From positions 62,001-126,000 of the forward strand of contig NZ_AMSG01000009.1 in assembly GCF_000300875.1 (NCBI RefSeq): 64,000 bases of DNA, written 5' to 3'. The notes beneath the pieces are model-generated. The model saw nothing but the letters and a program-made list of their open reading frames with translations, had not been told where the DNA came from and did not search any database. Position numbers and translations under genes: made by a program. Below are positions 57,455 through 64,000 of this stretch, one piece after another. Source of the stretch: Galbibacter marinus (GTDB lineage Bacteria; Bacteroidota; Bacteroidia; Flavobacteriales; Flavobacteriaceae). Within the stretch, counting starts at the first letter, position 1. Each line of letters starts with the position of its first letter.

Positions 57455-57814
57455 GTGGTTGTAAAGAAGCATAGCGAAAATGGAATTGAAATAGCGGAGG
57501 TCTTATCAGATCAGTTACTAATAAACAATGAGTCTGATGGACTCGATCTTGTGGGGACGCTATATTTTCAGGGTTATGATCGCATGATTTTACATAAGGA
57601 TACCATTACCCCTAAATTCTTTGATTTAAAAACAGGGCTCGCTGGAGAGGTTCTACAAAAGTTTTCCAACTATCGCATGAGACTTGTTATTGTTGGTGAT
57701 TTTAAATCCCATACCTCAGAGAGTCTTCAGGCATTTATCTATGAGTGTAATCAGGGGAAAATCGTAAATATGGTAGAGAAGCTTTCCCAGGCCATTGAAA
57801 GATTGTCTAATTAA
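57455..57814 (+). CDS. DUF4180 protein
   Basis: A 119-residue soluble protein. The DUF4180 signature is clear: DGLDLVGTLYFQGYDRMIL, FFDLKTGLAGEVLQKFSNY, then RLVIVGDFKSH and FIYECNQGK. Function unknown; members often lie near regulators. GTG 57455 (MVVKKHSENGIEIAEVLSD) is preferred because the longer frame begins inside the -7 box and because relatives begin near here. Confidence 0.85.
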   Translation: MVVKKHSENGIEIAEVLSDQLLINNESDGLDLVGTLYFQGYDRMILHKDTITPKFFDLKTGLAGEVLQKFSNYRMRLVIVGDFKSHTSESLQAFIYECNQGKIVNMVEKLSQAIERLSN

Positions 57815-57932
57815 CTCAATTTACCCCAGACAACATCTTTGTAATTACAAGGCTTGTTAAATATTGTGGTCAATACATAACCTGGCTCAAATAGATTTAA
57901 GGCCTAAACTTTTGAGTAATTTTGCAGTTGTA

Positions 57933-58989
57933 ATGTGGAAAGAACTATTTAGATTTAACAAGACAGATCGTTCCTGGCACCTTCCGATTGTGGCGGGGGC
58001 CTGCGTGGGTATTCCTTTGTTGATAGGTTTATTAATTAATGATATCGAGGCTGGAAAGCTAGCTTCTTTGGGTGCCTTGATTATTTTGTACATCCAATCA
58101 AATAAGCTTGTGAATCGTATGGTGATTCTGATGGTTTGTGGATTTGGCTTTATACTTTCCTTTTCCTTTGGATTGATATTTGTTTTTAATCTATGGCTAA
58201 CCCCTGTGTTTTTAGGACTATACACCTTTGGTGTACATTATGCGCTTGACCGCTAAGAGCTCACCAAACCTCCAGGTAATTTTTTCTTTATAATGGTCGC
58301 TTCAATCGCTATCACTATGCCAACTCACTATGAAGATATCTCCAGTAGTATCGGGAACTTTGCCATAGGTGTTATGATTGCAACTCTGATTGCTTTACTG
58401 TATAGCATCGTAGTTTTTAAAAAAGATCAGTGACGCTCCAACAGTAGTGGTGGTGCGAAAAAATCGATATGTAAACATCACAGAATCGGTGATATTTAGT
58501 GTTATGGTAGCTATTGCCTTGTTAGTGGGTATAATACTTGAACTTGAAAACCCATATTGGGTTCCAACCTCCTGTATGGCGGTTATGCAGGGTGTGAGTA
58601 CAAAACATATTTGGACACGGGCTATGCAAAGGGTTTTAGGAACCTTTATCGGGCTTGGACTTACCTGGCTCATCCTACAATTTGATGTCACAATTTTAGG
58701 TATTTGTATTAGCATTCTGCTGCTTCAAACCACTGTAGAGTTCCTAATTGTTAGGAATTACGCAATTGCTGCGATGTTTATCACCATTTTAACCATCTTA
58801 CTTGCTGAGCCAAACATAAGCCTATTAGAGACTCCAGATAATTTAATGATCACCAGGTTTTTCGATATTTTGATTGGAAGTGCTATTGGAGCGATAGGAG
58901 GGTGGTTCTTATATAACGAGAAGATACATTATTTTACCAAGAAACAGGTGAGAAAAACCAAAGTAGCTTTCAGAAAATATAAATCGTGA
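57933..58989 (+). pseudogene. FUSC-family membrane protein, broken by a stop and a frameshift
   Basis: Reads as one FUSC/aromatic-acid-exporter-like membrane protein of about 350 residues with two lesions. From ATG 57933 (MWKELFRFNKTDRSWHLPIV) the frame stops at TAA 58254, but continues in the same frame as LTKPPGNFFFIMVASIAITM to TGA 58431. At the T5A6 tract near 58414-58424 a one-base shift joins KK to ISDAPTVVVVRKNRYVNITE, which runs to 58989 and contains LENPYWVPTSCMAVMQGVS and the second membrane bundle. Each half has about five membrane helices. The product is probably absent unless these are sequencing errors. Confidence 0.82.
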
Positions 58990-59032
58990 ATTCTAAAGTA
59001 TCACAAAAACTTAAGTGTTCATAGCTGACTAA

Positions 59033-59752
59033 TTATACCGCTAAATTTTTACTTGCTTCAAGCTTACTTATTAATGCCGACTTTACCATGGTAAAGGCAT
59101 GGTCTTTAGCCTGGGCAAATGAGATGTTATAAAGTCGCTGGATGTTTTGTAATTCTTTTGGAAAACGATCCAATATGGTGTCGTAATATTGATCTAACAC
59201 CTTGGTTTCTGGTAATTCGTATTTTAATTGAAGCTGGAATCGTCTTAGTAAGGCATGGTCAATCATCTCTGGATGATTGGTGGCACAAATTAAAAGGGCA
59301 TTTTCCGGGTAATAATCAATGAGTTGAATTACAGTGTTTACAAGTCTTCGCATTTCTCCTACATCTTTTTCATCCCCGCCACGCGCTTTGCCTATTTGAT
59401 CAAATTCATCTAAAAATAAAACGGCATTTTCTCTAGCGGCTTTGTCAAAAACTTGCTTGATGTTCTGTGAGGTTTCACCAATGCGTGAACATACGACATT
59501 GCTCAAATTAAGAATGAGAATCTTTTTATCGAGCGACTGTGCAATTGCTTTGGCTGTCATAGTTTTACCACAACCAGAACTTCCCTTAAGCAATACCTTA
59601 TTGTTTACAGGTAAGTTATAACTGCTTAATTCTTCAATGTACAGATGCTCCTTGATAAGCTGATGGATTTGCTCGGTGTTAGTGTGATTGAGAAATACAT
59701 CATTTAAGGCTACTTGCTGTTTATCATTTATGATAAGGTCAAATACATTCAT
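59033..59752 (-). CDS. Small AAA ATPase
   Basis: A 239-residue AAA+ ATPase consisting of little beyond the ATPase module. Walker A is GSSGCGKT near residue 58, Walker B is AVLFLDEFDQIG near 115, the sensor is LLICATNHPEMIDHAL, and the arginine-finger segment is LLRRFQLQLKYELPE. It resembles the single-domain FtsH/Cdc48-like ATPases but has no protease or membrane domain. No partner gene is adjacent. Role unknown; a contribution to mobile-element or stress functions cannot be judged. Confidence 0.85.
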   Translation of the reverse strand: MNVFDLIINDKQQVALNDVFLNHTNTEQIHQLIKEHLYIEELSSYNLPVNNKVLLKGSSGCGKTMTAKAIAQSLDKKILILNLSNVVCSRIGETSQNIKQVFDKAARENAVLFLDEFDQIGKARGGDEKDVGEMRRLVNTVIQLIDYYPENALLICATNHPEMIDHALLRRFQLQLKYELPETKVLDQYYDTILDRFPKELQNIQRLYNISFAQAKDHAFTMVKSALISKLEASKNLAV

Positions 59753-59884
59753 GGTTGCCTATTTTAAAATCTTTTAATAACCCACTTTTAATTTAAAATG
59801 CAAAAGTACTAAAATTCGGCAAGGCATTGATTTAAATAAGCTTTTAGGCAAACGGTTGATCCTCTCGTTGAACTTAGCTATTAA

Positions 59885-59929
59885 AGAAAAAACAGGAAGA
59901 GCGATAAATCAAATCACTTTTCCTGTTTT
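59885..59929 (-). terminator. tRNA-Leu terminator
   Basis: AAAACAGGAA (59889-59898) and TTCCTGTTTT (59920-59929) form a 10-bp stem with a 21-base loop. On the minus strand, the direction of the tRNA, it ends in a T run and begins one base past the tRNA. Confidence 0.75.
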
Positions 59930-59930
59930 G

Positions 59931-60015
59931 TACCGGGAATGGGAATCGAACCCACACGCCCTAATGGACACATGGCCCTCAACCATGCCTGTCTACCAGT
60001 TCCAGCACCCCGGTG
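59931..60015 (-). tRNA. tRNA-Leu (anticodon GAG)
   Basis: An 85-base class II tRNA on the minus strand. The acceptor ACCGGGG pairs with TCCCGGT, discriminator A. The anticodon stem CATGG/CCATG encloses TTGAGGG, giving GAG. A long variable arm follows (TGTCCATTAGGGCGT region), then the T arm GTGGG-TTCGATT-CCCAT. CCA is not encoded. Confidence 0.95.
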
Positions 60016-60025
60016 AATGGTTGGC

Positions 60026-60033
60026 AAAAGTAA
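60026..60033 (-). promoter_or_regulatory. tRNA-Leu -7 element
   Basis: Plus CAAAAGTA reads TACTTTTG on the minus strand, a consensus -7 box 11 bases before the tRNA 5' end. Confidence 0.55.
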
Positions 60034-60334
60034 AAAAAAATATGATGAAATGCTTAACTTTTTTGGCTTTAGTGCTTGATGTTAACTTCAAAAGATCTAA
60101 GTGTGGTTTATCAAGGTACTTAGGTGATTAAAAAAACTATTGATACCCACATAGAACAGATCCATATTGCGGTGCTATTTTTAGGGAGTACCTTTCTAAA
60201 GTGATGTTGGAGAATTTAAGTGAGGCTAATAATTGATATTACAACTTAATGGTTAGAAGAGAAAGGTGATTTAAGTAGCTATCAGAGTCCTAAAAAATGT
60301 GTTTTTAAGAAATAATATTGTTTTTAATAACTCC

Positions 60335-60426
60335 ATTTTATCCTGTACACAGGATAAAATCATGTGTATTCTGTCCTGTCAACAGGATAAAATTAGTCAC
60401 CTTTTGTCTTGTCTGTAGGCTAAAAT
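60335..60426 (+). repeat. Orphan array of three palindromes at 33-bp spacing
   Basis: The first site is a perfect 26-base palindrome (60335-60360): ATTTTATCCTGT, centre AC, then its exact complement. The second (60374-60393) keeps TCCTGT-CA-ACAGGA and the following TAAAAT. The third (60407-60426) is degenerate, TCTTGT-CT-GTAGGC plus TAAAAT. The cores start at 60341, 60374 and 60407, exactly 33 bp apart. No gene follows on plus, and the rest of the gap from 60034 to 60537 holds no coding frame. The design recalls the array before the DUF4143 ATPase at 22179. Confidence 0.7.
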
Positions 60427-60537
60427 GTAAAATGAATAAAAAATTATTAATAAGGTCTTAGTACATAATAAGCTAAAACTTGGTTTTGTAATCAATAATT
60501 CGAGTTTTGGCTGTTTTGCTATTTGACGACTATATGT

Positions 60538-60954
60538 TTACTTGCGCTGTTCAAAGAATGATTCACCTTTGATCAGTGCGGTTTCATAAGCTAAAGGTTG
60601 GTTCGGGCTTGGAAATACTTCGCCCGTAATCCAAGTTAAGGTGTTTCCATCCTTTAATGTGATTTCATAAACTTTGGAAACCTTGATGTGACTTCCTTTT
60701 GGGATCTCCTGAATTTTGGTTCCGTTAGAATCGTTTGGGTGAAGACTTAAAAAATGATCCGTAGTGATCCCGCCATCTTTGTTATACTGGTAGTAGAATA
60801 GTGGTTGATTGGTGAAAAAGATGTTATTGCTTAAATGTGCATACTCTGGATCCGCAGAAATATCTTTAAGGTTTGAATTACCACATCCATTTAGTAGAGT
60901 ACCAAATATTATAAAGATAATTATAGTTATGGGTTTCAGGATTCTATTTTTCAT
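60538..60954 (-). CDS. Small lipoprotein, function unknown
   Basis: A 138-residue lipoprotein with signal ITIIIFIIFGTLLNGC; the lipidated Cys is near residue 24. The mature part contains NNIFFTNQPLFYYQYNKDGG and a beta-rich section HIKVSKVYEITLKDGNTLTW. I do not recognise a family. ATG 60954 (MKNRILKPITI) gives a proper signal peptide, while 60978 adds eight residues. It stands alone between the orphan repeat array and the transposase remnant. Confidence 0.7.
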   Translation of the reverse strand: MKNRILKPITIIIFIIFGTLLNGCGNSNLKDISADPEYAHLSNNIFFTNQPLFYYQYNKDGGITTDHFLSLHPNDSNGTKIQEIPKGSHIKVSKVYEITLKDGNTLTWITGEVFPSPNQPLAYETALIKGESFFEQRK

Positions 60955-60978
60955 AATTACTATTATTTGATATCCCAA

Positions 60979-61472
60979 AGTTAATAAATGCCTCTTAATT
61001 ATCTGGTTTAAAGGTATTCACAATACAACTACAAATTTGAATTTTGGGACTACAAAGCGTCTACAAGTAATAGCATAAATCTAAAAAATAAAATTAATAC
61101 GCAATCGCACAACAGGATGAGCAAAATATTAAAAAAATGCTCAATCAATAGTGCAAAATATGATTTTATAGCCTAAGATTCATAAATTCTAGCTGTTGTA
61201 TCATGTATACAGTATAGCTTCTTAGTTTAACTGTTGGGTGAACTTGAATGTTATTAATTATCAAATTTAGTAGTTTAATCCAAAAGCCCAGAGCGGGATT
61301 ATATTAAGATATCCATACTCAATATCATCTTTTATTACAAAAGAGCGACCATCTTTGGTTAACTGATGTTGCTCCTGACTTGTCCGCGGTGATTTTCACC
61401 AATTTTTAATCACCTGATACCTTGCGTGTTAGTTTTTATTTTTTTGTAATTTGCTGACCTAAATTCCCAAAT
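60979..61472. other. Gene-poor stretch with a possible decayed C-terminus on minus
   Basis: No intact gene is visible. On the minus strand, around 61269-61400, a short open stretch reads LTKDGRSFVIKDDIEYGYLN followed by IIPLWAFGLNY and stop. This looks like the tail of a lost protein that I cannot identify. GAGCAAAATATT and ATGCTC near 61119-61142 form a weak inverted repeat. Confidence 0.3.
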
Positions 61473-61742
61473 ATGCTTAAAATCAGGCAAATTAAGTATT
61501 CCAAGGGTTCTACATCCGTTCAGGTTTACAAGATAGAGAATCGTAAACGTGTTATCCTTCGACATATCGGTACTGCGAGAACTGAAGATGATCTTAAAAA
61601 TCTTATTACCCATGCCAATGATTTTATTGAAAAAACCAGTAAACAGCTTCTTCTTTTTAAGGAAGATGAAGCATCAAATAACATTTTAAATATTAAGCAG
61701 ACCGAATTTCTTGGAGTATATTATATGTTCTTTTATGGATAG
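61473..61742 (+). pseudogene. Truncated IS1634/IS4-type transposase remnant
   Basis: The first 89 residues of a transposase. MLKIRQIKYSKGSTSVQVYK, then KRVILRHIGTARTEDDLKNL and a helical IEKTSKQLLLF are characteristic of the N terminus of IS1634-group transposases, which are usually over 500 residues long. The frame ends soon after; no DDE catalytic domain and no flanking inverted repeats are seen. It is a dead fragment of an insertion sequence. Confidence 0.75.
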
Positions 61743-61767
61743 TAGATATCAATTACCCTATTTGACT

Positions 61768-62703
61768 TTAAAAAGGTAATTCACTAAGATCAACATTTCC
61801 TCCAGAAATAATGATACCGATATTTTGATCTTTGTAGTTACTTTTCTTCTTTAACAGGGAAGCTAAGGCTACAGCAGAAGAAGGTTCACATATAATTTTC
61901 ATGCGTTCCCAGATAAGCTTCATAGCATGGATAATTTCAGTTTCTTCCACACGAATAATTTGCTCTACACCCTGCTGAATAATTGGGAAATTGATAGATC
62001 CTAGTTGAGTCTTTAGCCCATCGGCGATGGTATTCGTACTGTTATTGGATTCAATTTGCCCACTTTCCAGGGAACGATATGCATCATCAGCCTCCATAGG
62101 TTCTCCTCCAATAACCTTACAGCCCTTTCCAAAATGTTTTGATGCAATGGCAGTTCCAGCAATTAAACCACCTCCTCCAACTGGAGTGAAAAGATAATCC
62201 AAGTGTGGATAGTCTTCCAATAATTCTTTTCCAGCAGTGGCTTGTCCCAAAATGACATTTAAATCATTGGATGGATGTATGAATGTCGCACCTTTAGTTT
62301 GTACTACTTTCTCTGCTGCTAGTTCTCTAGCTTCTAATGTTGGTTCGCATTCGATAATGAGTCCTCCATAGTCTTTTACAGCATTTTTTTTAACTTGAGG
62401 AGCTGTTTTAGGCATTACAATATATGCGCGGACTCCTAAGCTTTGAGCCGCTAAGGATAGCGCTTGCGCAAAATTACCCGAAGAATGTGTGACCACTCCT
62501 TTGCTTTTGTGATCCTCAGGCAACTGCATAATGGCATTGGTGGCACCACGCATTTTAAAGGCTCCCATCCTTTGAAAGTTTTCACATTTAAAGTAAACAT
62601 TGGCAGAGGCCAGTGAATTTATAAGGCGTGAAGTTAAAACGGGAGTTCTGTGGATGTGTGGTTTTATACGCTCATGCACTTGAATCAAGGATTCTTTATA
62701 CAT
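61768..62703 (-). CDS. PLP-dependent threonine/serine dehydratase (or serine racemase)
   Basis: A 311-residue fold-type II PLP enzyme. The PLP lysine is in ENFQRMGAFKMRGATNA near residue 50. SSGNFAQALSLAA is the Asn-Gly substrate loop, PVGGGGLIAGTAIA the glycine-rich phosphate-binding loop, and IISGGNVDL the end. It lacks the C-terminal ACT domain of biosynthetic IlvA, so it is the short catabolic or racemase-like type. Dehydratase and serine racemase cannot be separated from sequence alone. It stands alone. Confidence 0.88.
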   Translation of the reverse strand: MYKESLIQVHERIKPHIHRTPVLTSRLINSLASANVYFKCENFQRMGAFKMRGATNAIMQLPEDHKSKGVVTHSSGNFAQALSLAAQSLGVRAYIVMPKTAPQVKKNAVKDYGGLIIECEPTLEARELAAEKVVQTKGATFIHPSNDLNVILGQATAGKELLEDYPHLDYLFTPVGGGGLIAGTAIASKHFGKGCKVIGGEPMEADDAYRSLESGQIESNNSTNTIADGLKTQLGSINFPIIQQGVEQIIRVEETEIIHAMKLIWERMKIICEPSSAVALASLLKKKSNYKDQNIGIIISGGNVDLSELPF

Positions 62704-63332
62704 TGACTTTTATTTTTTATTTGTTATTGGATTTTTAATAATCCGTGGCTTACTGTAAAGATACTCTTTTAGACTCTTTAAGTTTAACTAAAAAAGTACA
62801 ACAATAGATTAAGACTTTTGAATAGCCTTATGTCTTTCACCCCATTTGGCTAAGGCTTAAGCTTTTAATGAGGAGTTGGTTAAATTGTACACAAGTAGCT
62901 CGTCAAAGAAAATAGAAGACATCTATAGCGATTTGTTGGAGTGGTCTTCACAGCAACGTTAATTATTTAGATTGCTTAATTTTTTAATAAAATGCGCTAT
63001 ATGAACCATGACTAAAAGTTGTCTTTTTCTTCTCAACAGATTTTGGAATCTAGGCTTTTGTGACCCCACTGGTACAGGACTCGAACTTTTTTTGGAAGAT
63101 TTGAGCCGATTGAACCAATTAAAAGACAGTCCATATCAAAACGATTTAGAGGTAAAACAACTCAAACTTTAATAGCCTCAAATTCATACGAAAGTAGTAA
63201 AACTCAAAATATAGGGTAAAGATTGTTTTCCAAAAAAATCTTCCCTGACTTCGTCCGGTCTCATGAAAAAGGCTCGACACTAATCGTAAAATATGCAAAG
63301 GTATATTGTCTTCATTTTAAACCTTTAGTATT
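62704..63332. other. Decayed region with gene fragments beside the rteC remnant
   Basis: Two short open stretches look like debris. At 62861-62962 (plus) a frame reads LYTSSSSKKIEDIYSDLLEW before SSQQR and stop, a plausible C terminus. At 63008-63172 (plus) a 54-residue frame from MTKSCLFLLNRFWNLGF ends LEVKQLKL. Neither is recognised. Within the latter, the minus strand of 63073-63094 contains GTTCGAGTCC, a T-loop-like sequence that may be left from a tRNA 3' end. Confidence 0.35.
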
Positions 63333-64000
63333 ATGAGAGACCTATTAAACAAAATAGTCTCCGATATACAGAAACAGGAGAAGAAATTGTCGACCGATGC
63401 TTCGAGTTTTATGGAGGAGGTGTACAGGATGACAGTCTACCAATGGAAACATTTACGAGAATTACTTTCCAATGCAATTGCGTGGATTAAAAGCAGGGGC
63501 ACACCGAGTATGTCTGCAATTCCGACTTCTACCGATACTACTGTTTCGGCAGAACTGACCAGGACGAACAATACTTTACACTTGGCAAAATCAACTGCTA
63601 TGATGGGCTGAACAGCTTTGTATTTGAAATCGACCCCAAATTTTCAAGCTACTTTGATTATAAGTTGGTGAAAATCATCGCCAAATAATTAATCTATAAT
63701 TACCTAACCACAAAACTAAGCCCCGAACAAAATCCCGATGTACTGTTTCATCAAGAGGGAACAAAGGAATTCTTTTGGATGCAGACAAAAAATTCCCTTA
63801 AAGAATTGATTTATTCTCTCTACGCCTGGGATGCCATTTCGCACGGGAAAATAGGCATCCGAAAAATCAGCATGGTATTCCAAATCCTGTTCCGTATATA
63901 GCTGATGATATCCATAACAGCTTCCACGGATAAAAGCCCGTGCAGGCTTACGGACACTGCGTTTAGACCAACTCAAATACAGCTAAAAGCAATATATGGA
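63333..64000 (+). pseudogene. Decayed rteC (CTnDOT-type conjugative transposon regulator)
   Basis: RteC controls excision genes in CTnDOT-like elements. The N terminus MRDLLNKIVSDIQKQEKKLS is intact to about residue 60. A large internal deletion and frame change then join to NSDFYRYYCFGRTDQDEQYF followed by TLGKINCYDGLNSFVFEID. TAA at 63686 interrupts the frame, which continues LIYNYLTTKLSPEQNPDVLF, later FFWMQTKNSLKELIYSLYAW and SHGKIGIRKISMVFQILFR, to another stop near 63898. A final frame gives KARAGLRTLRLDQLKYS. At least four lesions make it nonfunctional. It runs to the window edge. Confidence 0.82.

Noticed and set aside
59856-60131. Plus-strand frame of 91 residues
   Set aside because: It runs across the tRNA-Leu gene and its terminator on the other strand.
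63716-63976. Minus-strand open frame of 86 residues
   Set aside because: It is the antisense of the decayed rteC, whose conserved residues are on the plus strand.

Overview
The window looks like the chromosome of a low-GC marine or host-associated Flavobacteriaceae (Bacteroidota). The evidence is consistent: SusC/SusD and TonB receptors with carboxypeptidase-like N-terminal domains, many promoters matching the Bacteroidota -7 consensus TAnnTTTG, weak or absent Shine-Dalgarno sequences, lipoproteins ending LxxC, and flavobacterial housekeeping neighbours (kdsA, cysS-yidD, folE, proS, rpsT, guaB, SurA-like foldases, moxR, aconitase). No name below species-group level can be supported.

Layout. 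1-8.3 kb: a minus-strand iron-uptake block (two TonB siderophore receptors, a DUF4198-like periplasmic protein, DUF3325 and DUF3649 small membrane proteins, a PepSY-TM protein), divergent from an AraC-type regulator. 9.4-20.2 kb: core genes (kdsA, a PhnA-like protein, yidD, cysS, folE, an SRPBCC protein, a FadL-like porin, a low-complexity lipoprotein, proS, two identical tRNA-Glu genes, rpsT, a cyclophilin-FKBP fusion). 20.6-23.3 kb: two DUF4143 AAA ATPases. The first carries a 5' frameshift; the second sits behind palindromes repeated every 32 bp. 23.5-37.8 kb: core metabolism and envelope folding (YfiT/DinB, pyrD, LysE, a HAD hydrolase, HMG-CoA lyase, guaB, two SurA-like proteins, MoxR, aconitase, a TlpA-like protein, a threonine dehydrogenase, a truncated hemoglobin).

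37.9-55.7 kb is a complete sialic-acid scavenging locus. A SusC/SusD pair imports sialoglycans. A lipoprotein sialidase, a GH20 hexosaminidase, a sialate O-acetylesterase and a second SGNH esterase trim them. A sialic-acid mutarotase fused to a sodium symporter would convert and import free Neu5Ac. The aldolase (NanA) and AGE epimerase (NanE) produce GlcNAc; a GlcNAc kinase is not in the window. A creatininase-family hydrolase of unknown role lies inside the operon. A FadR-type GntR regulator is encoded divergently, and the palindrome TTATGT-ATA-ACATAA, found ahead of nanE, nanA and (imperfectly) susC, is its probable operator.

55.9-64 kb is a decaying accessory zone: DJ-1/PfpI and Crp-like genes, DUF4180, a FUSC-family gene broken by a stop and a frameshift, a small AAA ATPase, tRNA-Leu(GAG), an orphan array of palindromes spaced 33 bp, a truncated IS1634-type transposase, a threonine/serine dehydratase, and a multiply disrupted rteC, the regulator of CTnDOT-type conjugative transposons, running off the right edge.
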